64,000 bases of DNA, taken from positions 124,001 through 188,000 of the forward strand of contig CANLQL010000004.1 in assembly GCA_947493265.1 (NCBI GenBank), in the 5' to 3' direction. The DNA comes from an uncultured Litoreibacter sp. GTDB taxonomy: Bacteria > Pseudomonadota > Alphaproteobacteria > Rhodobacterales > Rhodobacteraceae. The notes under the pieces were generated by a model, which had not been told where the DNA came from, searched no databases, and worked only from the letters and a program-made list of their open reading frames with translations. The position numbers and the translations under genes were made by a program. Every line of letters begins with the position of its first letter. The first letter of the stretch is position 1. Of the stretch, positions 7,636 through 15,295 are shown in pieces.

Positions 7636-8521
7636 GAGCTTCGCCAAAGGCAAATGGGGTTTTCTGATGAAAGTCCGACGGAACAAGAGAAAGAATATCT
7701 TTCGTCCCATCAATTGCCCTGCCACCCAACGCGACTATTATATAGCTTATTGGAATTGCTTCATAAACTAAGCGTAAATGGCCTTTGCCATACCCAGGCC
7801 GGGAATCAGGAGGATATGCAAATAGGCCTCCTGTCCGAATGACTGCACCAAAATGAGCAGCCAACGAACCGTACCACCGCATGTTGTGTTTGCCCTGATC
7901 GGTTTGAAGAAGAAGCCGGTCAGCAATATAGTCACACCAACCCTTAGACCAATTCGACATGTTTGATAAATTCGCACAAATTAAAACTCGGCGCGACGTA
8001 AGACCTTCTAGCTTTTGCGAAGAACTAGCCGATATCCGATATACGTTGTCACCAATCGCAAGAACAAGCTCCAAGCTATGGCGGTAGATAAAGACACCAG
8101 CCGCCAGCACTCGGTCACCCGAAAACTGATCTGGCTTATCTCCAGTATCAAAGATTCCGAAGATTGTTCCTGGGGGAATTCCAAACTCATAAGCTTTGGA
8201 GCCATCAAATGGATCAAGCGAAACACTTAGTTTCCCTGAGCCCAACGGAACAATTCCATCGGCTTCCTCCGAAACCAGATTGCCAACGGAAGAACAGCTT
8301 TTCAGTGCGGCTTCAAATACCGCATGTGAAACCTCATCCTGTTCAGTCTGCACGTCTCCAGAGGTGTTATGGGCCTCACTCTCCCGAAATTCCCAAGGCT
8401 CTTCAGAGGCTAATTTTGAAGAGACTTTGTCAGCTGCTTCAGCCAAAGCCGCTACGGCATCAATGATTGATTTCTGGTTTTGCGGAATTGGCAAGAGGCT
8501 GATTTGTTTACTTATGCTCAA
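7589..8521 (-). CDS. Divergent class I fructose-1,6-bisphosphatase-like phosphatase
   Basis: The about 310-aa product shows class I FBPase landmarks in order: GDVQTEQDEVSH, VSEEADG (metal ligands Glu-Glu), SLDPFDGSKA (family DPLDGS, metal ligands Asp), GTIFGIF, RWYGSLAAH, TGGLFAYPPDSRPG, LRLVYEAIP (Glu ligand) and IDGTKDILSLVPSDFHQ near the C-terminus. The metal-site residues therefore look intact, while the surrounding sequence is far from housekeeping FBPases. Substrates might be FBP or another phosphorylated sugar or nucleotide. No in-frame ATG precedes the domain. A TTG at 8521 with GAGAAG upstream is preferred, although the frame stays open to a TTG at 8632. Its presence on an AT-rich island suggests an accessory role. 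Confidence 0.72.
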   Translation of the reverse strand: MSISKQISLLPIPQNQKSIIDAVAALAEAADKVSSKLASEEPWEFRESEAHNTSGDVQTEQDEVSHAVFEAALKSCSSVGNLVSEEADGIVPLGSGKLSVSLDPFDGSKAYEFGIPPGTIFGIFDTGDKPDQFSGDRVLAAGVFIYRHSLELVLAIGDNVYRISASSSQKLEGLTSRRVLICANLSNMSNWSKGWCDYIADRLLLQTDQGKHNMRWYGSLAAHFGAVIRTGGLFAYPPDSRPGYGKGHLRLVYEAIPISYIIVALGGRAIDGTKDILSLVPSDFHQKTPFAFGEALMISELEASIQKGQQ

Positions 8522-8565
8522 AACTATTGGCTTCTCGTTTTTTGTTTCACTCGAGGTTAACAAAA

Positions 8566-8751
8566 ATGAAGCCAAAACACAGCAGCAAAATTCGTCCTGA
8601 TCCGAACCTTGCGGACTCCCTAGGAATCGCAACGCGCTGTCAGATTAGCACTCCCAAGAAAGCAATCCTCGGCTGCAATTTCGATCGTTGCAGGAAGAAA
8701 AGTTCGAAAGATGTGAACTGGGAATTAATCACTGTATATCTTCAAGAATAG
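8566..8751 (+). CDS. Possible small basic protein, divergent from the FBPase-like gene
   Basis: A 61-codon frame opens at ATG 8566 with GAGG eight bases upstream and encodes a basic, Cys- and Lys-containing peptide (KHSSKIRPDP, NFDRCRKKSSKD). It starts 44 bp from the preferred start of the FBPase-like gene, in divergent orientation, so a shared promoter region is possible. No family is recognised, and coding potential cannot be told from chance in AT-rich DNA. Confidence 0.3.
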   Translation: MKPKHSSKIRPDPNLADSLGIATRCQISTPKKAILGCNFDRCRKKSSKDVNWELITVYLQE

Positions 8752-8818
8752 GAACAGTTTTCCCACTCGCTATACAGGCAAGAAGTCCTTGGAGTCGATC
8801 TTTTCTCGGGGAGAACTA

Positions 8819-9532
8819 TTATTCTGAATAACGTGCAAGGGCACTATCAACGTGATCTTTGAATGTTGGATCTTGATAATTTGTCGTAGCCCTCAACCCA
8901 TCGAACTTCAGAAAGTCGTCATTTGACGCCGTCCAAGAACTCGTTCGCGCCAGCGTATATGCGACATACAGATTGACCCTGTATTCTCGCTTCGGATCAT
9001 CATCGATTATGGCATTGATTAATAGAGCTGGAATACCGCCGCTTCCGTCTTCGATTTCTGCAACCAACTTGTCGCTAAATTGACGTCGGTAGCCGCCGAA
9101 AAAACTGTCCCTAATATTTGGAACCGTATAGTTGCTCGGTATTCGATCGTTCTCAGTCAGAGTTGTTAACACTGATGGTGTGGCAATGGGCTCTATTCCA
9201 CGAGTTAGCACCTCATCCAAGGTATTACCTTTTTGACCAGACGCCTCTTCTACGTTCTCAGATTTAGCACTCATGAAATATTCAATGACGACTGCAAAAT
9301 CAGGATCATCTGAATACAACGGATGAAGAACATTCGTTACGAACGTAAGCCGCCCCAGTTCATCGCGTTCACTTTGGTCACTAAGCACTGAGTTAAGTGT
9401 GGAGACAAAATTCAACTCTCTTTCCAGAAGGTCCTTCTTAGAGACAAATACATGATTATAAGAAATCGAGATAACCGCTGAAATTACGGCAGAACCCAAC
9501 ACCGTCGCTGCGATAGAAGTAGACTTTGACAT
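8819..9532 (-). CDS. Single-pass membrane-anchored protein, unknown function
   Basis: This 237-aa protein has one N-terminal hydrophobic segment (residues 7-25, TSIAATVLGSAVISAVISIS), then a mostly polar, acidic domain (KKDLLERELNFVSTL and many Asp/Glu). The N-terminus probably anchors it in the inner membrane with the domain on one side. No catalytic motif or family is recognised. It is the second gene of a two-gene minus-strand unit, 70 bp after the MgtC/DUF4956-like gene. Codon use is AT-rich as in the left part of the island. Confidence 0.6.
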   Translation of the reverse strand: MSKSTSIAATVLGSAVISAVISISYNHVFVSKKDLLERELNFVSTLNSVLSDQSERDELGRLTFVTNVLHPLYSDDPDFAVVIEYFMSAKSENVEEASGQKGNTLDEVLTRGIEPIATPSVLTTLTENDRIPSNYTVPNIRDSFFGGYRRQFSDKLVAEIEDGSGGIPALLINAIIDDDPKREYRVNLYVAYTLARTSSWTASNDDFLKFDGLRATTNYQDPTFKDHVDSALARYSE

Positions 9533-9602
9533 AGTAAAAAATCCAAATTTGTTTCTAAAATAATCTTATCGTTTGCTCGGCGATTTGGTCGTTCAATCGG
9601 TT

Positions 9603-10241
9603 TTACTGAAGCCGAATTTCGATTACTCCCCTTTCCGCCAATGGTATCTTGTTACTGATATATTGAATAACTTCCTCTCTTCCGACATGTCTTTGAGCAC
9701 TGAATACAAATTTGACCTCAGGTTTCAGTGACCCTCTGCTTTCATGAACAATGTTCCATCCACTAGACTTTAGGAAGTTTCTGTAAGTCTTTGCCGCTGC
9801 TGATGCAGCTTCCATCTCTTCAAAGCGTGCAAAAAGTTCAAACACATTCCTTCTCTCGGTGACTAGAACCATCAACCAAATAACAGCGAAAGCTGAAACT
9901 GCTACAGAGTAAAGCCCTAGGCCGACACAAAGCCCACCTAGGGTAACGAATATTAGCCTGCCAGTTTCTTTGGCCGAACCAACATCAGTCCTAAACCTCA
10001 TAAGTCCGCCGAGACCAAATATTGTAAATCCGATGACTTGAGCGAGGTCTTCTCGCATACCAATTAGAAACCCAACCATCATTCCAATGATAGCGTAAAT
10101 AACTACTGTCTTAGGCAGTTCCATATCGGAAAGCGAGTTTCGTTTCCTTGCAATTTCAGGGTGGTAGGCAATAGTAGAAGCCAATGCAGCCGTGGCACAA
10201 GTATGCACTAAAACTGAAATGGCGTCTGAAATTCCAACCAC
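9603..10241 (-). CDS. Membrane protein with MgtC/DUF4956-like core
   Basis: This 212-aa protein has about four to five membrane segments in its first 130 residues, including GLGGLMRFRTDVGSAKETGR followed by a glycine-rich LGGLCVGLGLYSVAV segment. That Gly-Leu-Arg-Phe-Arg-Thr motif plus helix resembles DUF4956 and, more loosely, MgtC. The C-terminal 80 residues form a soluble ACT/ferredoxin-like region (AAKTYRNFLKSSGWNIV, VIEIRLQ). The start is GTG with GGAG seven bases upstream. Transport or sensing roles are known for related membrane proteins, but no function can be assigned. It pairs with the anchored protein downstream. Confidence 0.5.
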   Translation of the reverse strand: MVGISDAISVLVHTCATAALASTIAYHPEIARKRNSLSDMELPKTVVIYAIIGMMVGFLIGMREDLAQVIGFTIFGLGGLMRFRTDVGSAKETGRLIFVTLGGLCVGLGLYSVAVSAFAVIWLMVLVTERRNVFELFARFEEMEAASAAAKTYRNFLKSSGWNIVHESRGSLKPEVKFVFSAQRHVGREEVIQYISNKIPLAERGVIEIRLQ

Positions 10242-10868
10242 TTTTTACTCCATAACCATTGCCATTCTCACGCAATGTTAGCTTAATTTTGTGAGGCCAG
10301 CAAAGAACTCTGCAAAAGACCAATCACTTCAAAGCTCGGTGCATTTTAGATTTGGATATTCGTTAGTTCAAACTCGGTGACTGTTCCAAGAATGTACCAA
10401 AATTGAACTGTAGCACATCATTCTGAGTATCGTTCACATCCAACGCTGTGAAACGTGCGCGTATACTTTCCGAAAAACTCAAGTAAATCATATCACTAAA
10501 CGCTTTGACCTTAACCTTGTCGAGGTTGTTTTATAACTAGTCCAACTGACAGGGACCCTCGATCCGCAATGTAATTTGCCATGTGCAGTAAAACAAAAAA
10601 CCACCCCGCCCCTGGGGGTACAGGGTATGCTTGGAATACCCATTTAAGCTTCTCAATATTCCACAATAAATCTGACAATCTGAGTAACAAAACCGGGTCC
10701 AAAGGAACACTTATTCACACCTGTAACAAAAACCAAGTAAAACAAACCCATTTGACTACCTGATCGTGAATTGGTTACATTTTAACATATTGAATTTAGT
10801 CCCTTATTTCTAACGATACCTGAAGTGATCGTATCCAACTTCAATGCTAAATAGCAAAGGAAGCCTGT
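10242..10868. other. 627-bp AT-rich gap with two tandem hairpins
   Basis: No supported gene lies here. The gap separates the minus-strand MgtC-like gene from the plus-strand polymerase-like gene, so it should hold two divergent promoters. Around 10603-10641 two perfect hairpins stand side by side (see the terminator entry). Short frames crossing them (for example 10511-10702 minus, 63 codons) are not supported. The remainder is AT-rich, with no clear motif beyond an AAAGGAAG ribosome site just before the next gene. Confidence 0.6.
10592..10641 (-). terminator. Orphan minus-strand terminator with tandem hairpins
   Basis: On the minus strand, stem GGGTAT/ATACCC (loop of 7, 10623-10641) is followed by stem ACCCC/GGGGT (loop of 7, 10603-10619), then GGTTTTTTGTTTT. 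That is a standard intrinsic-terminator layout. No minus-strand gene lies upstream of it before the polymerase-like gene, so it either ends an unannotated RNA or blocks antisense transcription. Confidence 0.5.
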
Positions 10869-12425
10869 TTGACCGAGGTAGATTTTTTCGATCACAGCAC
10901 AATAACAGCTGTACCTGACGATGAAGAAATCGACTGGGATTTTGATCGAGATGTAGCATATCGAGAGGGACTGCTACACTCTCGCAGACTGGACGTTCAT
11001 AGATGGTCAGACCATCCTGAAGTTAATCCATTTGTAGATAAAATCTACGATTTGTTAGTCTCGTCCGGCAATGCTTCAATTAGGAAACGCCACTTGAAGG
11101 TCCTTCTACTAGACCTCTATGTCAATTGGTGCGAAGACCCTCAGCTAAAAACAAGTGTCTCACGTGACTCCAATAAATATGAACCTGGATCGATTTATAA
11201 TGAATTGAATATTTCAAAGACAACGATACTGATCGTTGATCTACTATTGGAACAAGGATTTCTTGAGCAAGCAAACGGTGTTTACTACAAAGAAACTGGA
11301 AAGGGATTTCAAAGCAGAATTTGGCCTACGCCAAAACTCACCAAGTATTTTTCTGAAACTCTTTTTTCGACATTTGACATTGGATATTCCCTCGATCGGC
11401 TAGCTGTCATTCTGCGCGACCAAGACAAGAATAATGTCGAATATGCTCAGACCGACGAAACTAGATCGATGCAGGAAGAACTCAATAGTTACAACTTGTT
11501 ACTGCAAAGAACTTTCGTCTCTATACCCTCCTTAGAAAAGGGCACGTATATCGACCCGGGAGGAGATAGTCTTAGCTTCGCGACGCAAAGCGGCAAGTTT
11601 ACTAGACGAATTTTCAACAACAGTTCATTTGAAATGGGTGGAAGGTTTACCTGGGGCTTTTGGCAAAATTGTCCACGTGCATACAGGGATCAGATTTTAA
11701 TTAACGACGATATTACAGTAGAAATAGATTACGGCAGTCTTCATCCAAACCTACTGTATGCGAGTGAGGGGTTGGACATTTGGCAGGAGTTGGGTGACGA
11801 TCCATATCGGATCGGACCGATTAGCTTTGAACAGGAACCAGAAAAGCTTAGGAAGATTGCAAAGTCTCTATTGTTGATAATGTTAAACGTAGATGGTCGA
11901 GATACTATCCCTGCCGCGTTTCGTTCAGGAAGAAAAACTGGCGACCCCTTAAAAAAGCTAGTCAACGAACAGGTTTTCGAAGCCGTTTCCGTAATAGAAC
12001 AACGTTTTCACCCAATCGCAGCATATTTTTCATCCGGTATTGGGCTGAAGCTGCAAAACAAAGACTCAAAGATAGCTTCCATCGCGATAAATCACTTCAC
12101 TGCAAAAAATGAGCCAATTCTGTCCGTTCATGACAGCTTCATTGTCCGTCAAGGATGGGAAGACGAGTTGGAGCTAGTGATGGATGCCGCATTCAAGTAC
12201 GTTACGAATTCTGGTTTTTCGTCACGTCGGAAATACGCGGGCAGAACCTACGAAGATGTAATGGCAGAACTCAATGCAAACTACGCGTTTAGACGTGGAC
12301 GAGGTAACGAGGTAGAAGAAGAACAAGACCTAAAACTCTACCGAGAGATTTCACCCGAAAGATCGGTTTGGTATAAAACCAACTTAGCTCAATTTAAGGA
12401 ATGGTTAAATCAAACTAAGGGTTAG
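10869..12425 (+). CDS. Family-A/single-subunit polymerase-like protein with winged helix
   Basis: This 518-aa protein carries the three palm/fingers motifs of the Pol I/T7 RNA polymerase superfamily: motif A VEIDYGSLHPNLLYA (Asp287), a motif-B-like helix LRKIAKSLLLIMLN (Arg328, Lys332, Asn340) and motif C LSVHDSFIV (His421-Asp422). Before them, residues about 70-155 look like a winged helix (SKTTILIVDLLLEQGFLEQ, then a wing), and GGRFTWGFWQNCPRAYR is a conserved-looking block at 257-273. No 3'-5' exonuclease domain is seen, and the catalytic core is much shorter than in Pol I. The start is TTG with AAGGAAG six bases upstream. Whether it makes DNA or RNA, and on what template, is unknown. It stands alone, flanked by long non-coding gaps. 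Confidence 0.72.
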   Translation: MTEVDFFDHSTITAVPDDEEIDWDFDRDVAYREGLLHSRRLDVHRWSDHPEVNPFVDKIYDLLVSSGNASIRKRHLKVLLLDLYVNWCEDPQLKTSVSRDSNKYEPGSIYNELNISKTTILIVDLLLEQGFLEQANGVYYKETGKGFQSRIWPTPKLTKYFSETLFSTFDIGYSLDRLAVILRDQDKNNVEYAQTDETRSMQEELNSYNLLLQRTFVSIPSLEKGTYIDPGGDSLSFATQSGKFTRRIFNNSSFEMGGRFTWGFWQNCPRAYRDQILINDDITVEIDYGSLHPNLLYASEGLDIWQELGDDPYRIGPISFEQEPEKLRKIAKSLLLIMLNVDGRDTIPAAFRSGRKTGDPLKKLVNEQVFEAVSVIEQRFHPIAAYFSSGIGLKLQNKDSKIASIAINHFTAKNEPILSVHDSFIVRQGWEDELELVMDAAFKYVTNSGFSSRRKYAGRTYEDVMAELNANYAFRRGRGNEVEEEQDLKLYREISPERSVWYKTNLAQFKEWLNQTKG

Positions 12426-12885
12426 AAATACGCTAATAGAACCTACTAAAGAAACTTAAGAAAGAAGAGAAAGCTCATATATTTGGTAACTTCCATTACT
12501 CATACATTTTAATAGAGAACCTGATAAACGAATTAATCGTGACAATTCGAGCCATCAAAAACTGCAGACATTTAAACTAGCTAATCGTCAATCTTGGGCG
12601 GAAAGCGATCCTTCGCTGCGCATCCCATCACAACTCAGTTCAGCAACAAAGCAGCCTTTGAATCACCGGGATGACTCGCTTCAACCAAATGTAGCGATCA
12701 GCGCCACAAAACTATGACTCCATGCACGTTGTCCGGTGGCGGTTTCTGATGCTCTTAGCCAAGTAGAGAAGGTCGCTCGTGAGAGATGTGTCCGCGACAT
12801 CGATTATACGGAACAAAAAAAAGACTTGCATGTTGGAAAATCCGACGTTAAAGGTCATTGTCTTCGGAACTTCAGACGTATCGAC
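12426..12885. other. 460-bp gap where composition shifts from AT-rich to GC-rich
   Basis: No convincing gene is seen. The reading frame of the next gene is open back to 12736 but lacks an RBS there. The DNA is AT-rich up to about 12.58 kb and becomes GC-rich after about 12.9 kb, so this is probably the junction of two independently acquired segments and holds the promoter of the downstream operon. Confidence 0.5.
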
Positions 12886-13224
12886 ATGAACAACACATCA
12901 GCACCAACCACAAAACAGAAGGTCTTTCCGCGTCACGAGCTCGAACTGCTACTGACCGATGAACTGTTGCTGGCAGCCGACACGGAGGCCGGTATGCTCG
13001 GTATCACGTTGCCGACGCAACAGACACAGGCCGTGAAGACGCCGGTACCGATCGACTCGTTGGTTGCTGTCGGGATCCTTTGTTCCGTCGAGCCGGTCCT
13101 GGGCTTTCCAGCGCCAGATGCCACTGTGCGGGCCGGTGGCTATGATAGCGTTCAGGACGCTCTCGATCACCTGCTGCCACGTCTAGAACGTCAATGGCAG
13201 AAAAACCAGCGAGGCACCAAGTGA
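12886..13224 (+). CDS. Small unknown protein, first gene of the protease/TS-like operon
   Basis: The 112-aa product (MNNTSAPTTKQKVFPRHELE...) is acidic with a basic C-terminus. It contains a short helix ELELLLTDELLLAAD and a final helix DALDHLLPRLERQWQKN. No family is recognised. The ATG at 12886 is preferred over an upstream frame extension because similarity-free, RBS-less sequence precedes it; the ribosome site before 12886 is weak. Its TGA overlaps the ATG of the XRE gene (TGATG), so it belongs to the same operon and may be a partner or adaptor of the downstream proteins. Confidence 0.6.
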   Translation: MNNTSAPTTKQKVFPRHELELLLTDELLLAADTEAGMLGITLPTQQTQAVKTPVPIDSLVAVGILCSVEPVLGFPAPDATVRAGGYDSVQDALDHLLPRLERQWQKNQRGTK

Positions 13225-13595
13225 TGAGCGGCAAAAAGGACGATGACGAGGATCGTCAAGCTCGGAGAAAGATGGGGGAACGTCTGCGGGAGGCTAGAAA
13301 ATATCTTGGCCTGAAACAGGATGAAGTGGCGCAATACCTGAAAATACCACGCACAGCTCTGTCTGAAATCGAAGGTGGCACGCGGCGTGTTGAAGTCCTG
13401 GAACTCAACCGCTTGGCTAAACTGTACCGCCAACCAGCAGCTTATTTCACTGGTGAGGATGAAATGGCGTCTTCATATCCGGTTGATGTCGCGCATCTGG
13501 CTCGACAGGCCGCTGATCTGTCCCGGAAGGATCGCGACGAACTCGGGCGTTTTGCCGAATATCTCAGAACCCGTGCCGAAATGGGATCGGAGTGA
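13224..13595 (+). CDS. XRE-family (Cro/CI) transcriptional regulator
   Basis: This 123-aa protein has an HTH_3 domain at about residues 18-75: MGERLREARKYLGLKQDEVA, YLKIPRTALSEIEGGTRRVE, then LAKLYRQPAAYF. A short helical tail follows. It is the standard upstream partner of ImmA/IrrE metalloproteases, which cleave their cognate repressor in characterised cases such as ImmR/ImmA of ICEBs1 and DdrO/IrrE of Deinococcus. The start is ATG 13224 within TGATG, overlapping the previous stop. By inference it represses this operon and is released by the next gene product. Confidence 0.9.
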   Translation: MSGKKDDDEDRQARRKMGERLREARKYLGLKQDEVAQYLKIPRTALSEIEGGTRRVEVLELNRLAKLYRQPAAYFTGEDEMASSYPVDVAHLARQAADLSRKDRDELGRFAEYLRTRAEMGSE

Positions 13596-13598
13596 TCT

Positions 13599-14612
13599 AT
13601 GGTTTCGCCCTATGCACAGGCAGTCAGAAAAGGAACGGCGGCGGCCTCTCGTCTGCATCAGCAGCTTGACCTTCGAGCGAAGCTTGAAGTCGAAGGCGGT
13701 CCGATCAACGTTTTCGGCCTAATTAGTCAGATGGATGTTCCCTTGATGCTGCGCCCGCTGGAGGGCCTCCTAGGGGCATATCTCAGCATCCCGACGCGTG
13801 GCATTCTGGTGACGACTGAGCGGCCACTTTCCATTCAGAGGTTCACTGCCGCCCATGAGCTTGGGCATTGCGTGCTGGATCACGAGCCAAGCCTTGATGA
13901 CGAAGACAGCATACTGCGACGGATGCCAGTCAATCTCGAGCCGGGTCATGCGTTTCAGGAAGTCGAAGCCGATGCGTTTGCCGTAGGTTTCATGATGCCG
14001 AAATGGCTCCTGGCACTACACATGCGCCGACAGGGCTGGGTTGTCGCTGATCTCCATCGACCAAGTACGGCCTATCAGCTGAGCCTTCGTCTTGGGGCCA
14101 GCTACGAAGCGCTGTGCTGGACCTTCGTCCGTTACAAAATGATGACGCAGAAGCAAGCGCGAGATCTTATGCAGACTCGGCCACGGGTGATGAAGGAGGC
14201 CTTGCTCGAAGAGTTCAAGCCACAGAACTACCGCGGTGATGTTTGGTTGCTTACGGAACGCGATGCTGGTGCGTACATCGATGGCAGTGCGAACGATCTC
14301 TTCGTGCTCAAACTGTCAGAACACAGTAATGGCGGCTATCTGTGGAACCTCGACCAGCTGCGCAACAGCGGATTTGCGGTCGTTGGAAACTCTGTGGAAG
14401 ATCAGCCTGAAAACCGGGTTGGAGAACCTGGCATACGCCGCATCACAGCACAGCCACCCGACGAGTTCCGGGGACGTATGATCATCGATGAAGTACGTCT
14501 CTGGGACCTCGAACAGCGTCGTAGTAGGCTTGAAATCGATCTCGACTTTACGGGGCCGGAGCAAGCCGGTCTGTCGCGTGCGGAACGTCGGCAGCGTTTG
14601 GAGGCCGCCTGA
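13599..14612 (+). CDS. ImmA/IrrE metallopeptidase with C-terminal chagasin-like domain
   Basis: This 337-aa protein has an N-terminal ImmA/IrrE (M78) domain with zinc motif HELGH at 86-90 and a second Glu cluster EVEADAFA at 121-128. It then has a helical segment to about residue 205. The C-terminal about 100 residues look like chagasin/I42 cysteine-protease inhibitors: LKLSEHSNGGYLW (position of the NPTTGY loop), then VGEPGIRR and a beta pattern ending in EVRLWD. I42 inhibitors bind papain-like proteases, and the very next gene, overlapping by 1 nt, encodes one. Domain assignment of the C-terminus is from motif pattern only. It sits 3 bp after the XRE gene. Confidence 0.85.
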   Translation: MVSPYAQAVRKGTAAASRLHQQLDLRAKLEVEGGPINVFGLISQMDVPLMLRPLEGLLGAYLSIPTRGILVTTERPLSIQRFTAAHELGHCVLDHEPSLDDEDSILRRMPVNLEPGHAFQEVEADAFAVGFMMPKWLLALHMRRQGWVVADLHRPSTAYQLSLRLGASYEALCWTFVRYKMMTQKQARDLMQTRPRVMKEALLEEFKPQNYRGDVWLLTERDAGAYIDGSANDLFVLKLSEHSNGGYLWNLDQLRNSGFAVVGNSVEDQPENRVGEPGIRRITAQPPDEFRGRMIIDEVRLWDLEQRRSRLEIDLDFTGPEQAGLSRAERRQRLEAA

Positions 14613-15295
14613 TGACGGTCACGGCAGTGGTAGACCTGCGGAATTATTTCGGAGCGGTGCGAGATCAAGGTGATCGTCCGACGTGTCTCGCTTTTGCAGC
14701 CAGTGATGCACATGCCGCGTGTCGACCGCACTGGGAGCCGCTCTCAAGTGAATATGCTTTCTTCTACGCCCAGAGGCGGGCCGGGCAACCGCCGGATCGG
14801 GGAGCCTATCTTGAACCGATGCTCGACGCGCTTCGGCTGGATGGACAACCCCTTGAACAATCCTGGCCATATTTGGCATCTCTACCTGCTGATCTGACGA
14901 GCTACTCTCCACCGGCGAAGGTGGGCAAGGTGTATGGGCGTGACGGCGGACGCCAGAACATCGGCTTCGACAGGATTATCGGCGCGCTGGACACCGGCCA
15001 ACCAGTTATCGCCCTGATGAAACTCACGATGACATTCTTCCAACCGCCGGATGAGGGGGTCATCGACTATGTTGACGGTGATGATGTGTTCCCGGTGCCC
15101 CGACACGCGATGGTTGCAGTGGGACATGGTTCGAGGGGGTCAACGGATGTCGTTTTGGTTCGCAACAGCTGGGGACCTAGCTGGGGACAGGACGGCTATG
15201 CCTGGGTTACCAGGGCCTTTGTTGAAAAGAACTTGTTTGATATGGCGATTTTGAAGGAAGAGACCGATGTACCACACAGTGCCGCTGCGGCCTGA
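14612..15295 (+). CDS. Papain-like (C1A) cysteine protease, cytoplasmic, no propeptide
   Basis: This 227-aa protein has the complete C1 active site: the oxyanion Gln and nucleophile in RDQGDRPTCLAFA (Gln19, Cys25), the catalytic His in PRHAMVAVGHG (His165) and the Asn in VRNSWGPSWGQDGY (Asn185). It starts directly with the mature-enzyme-like strand; there is no signal peptide and no inhibitory prodomain. Free papain-like activity in the cytoplasm would be harmful, so an inhibitor is expected, and the preceding gene carries a chagasin-like domain. The start ATG overlaps the previous stop by 1 nt (TGATG), and the 3' end overlaps the TS-like gene by 29 nt. Confidence 0.9.
   Translation: MTVTAVVDLRNYFGAVRDQGDRPTCLAFAASDAHAACRPHWEPLSSEYAFFYAQRRAGQPPDRGAYLEPMLDALRLDGQPLEQSWPYLASLPADLTSYSPPAKVGKVYGRDGGRQNIGFDRIIGALDTGQPVIALMKLTMTFFQPPDEGVIDYVDGDDVFPVPRHAMVAVGHGSRGSTDVVLVRNSWGPSWGQDGYAWVTRAFVEKNLFDMAILKEETDVPHSAAAA

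Noticed and set aside
10511-10702. 63-codon minus-strand frame in the gap before the polymerase-like gene
   Set aside because: It crosses the tandem hairpins and T-run that look like a terminator and has no ribosome site or domain.
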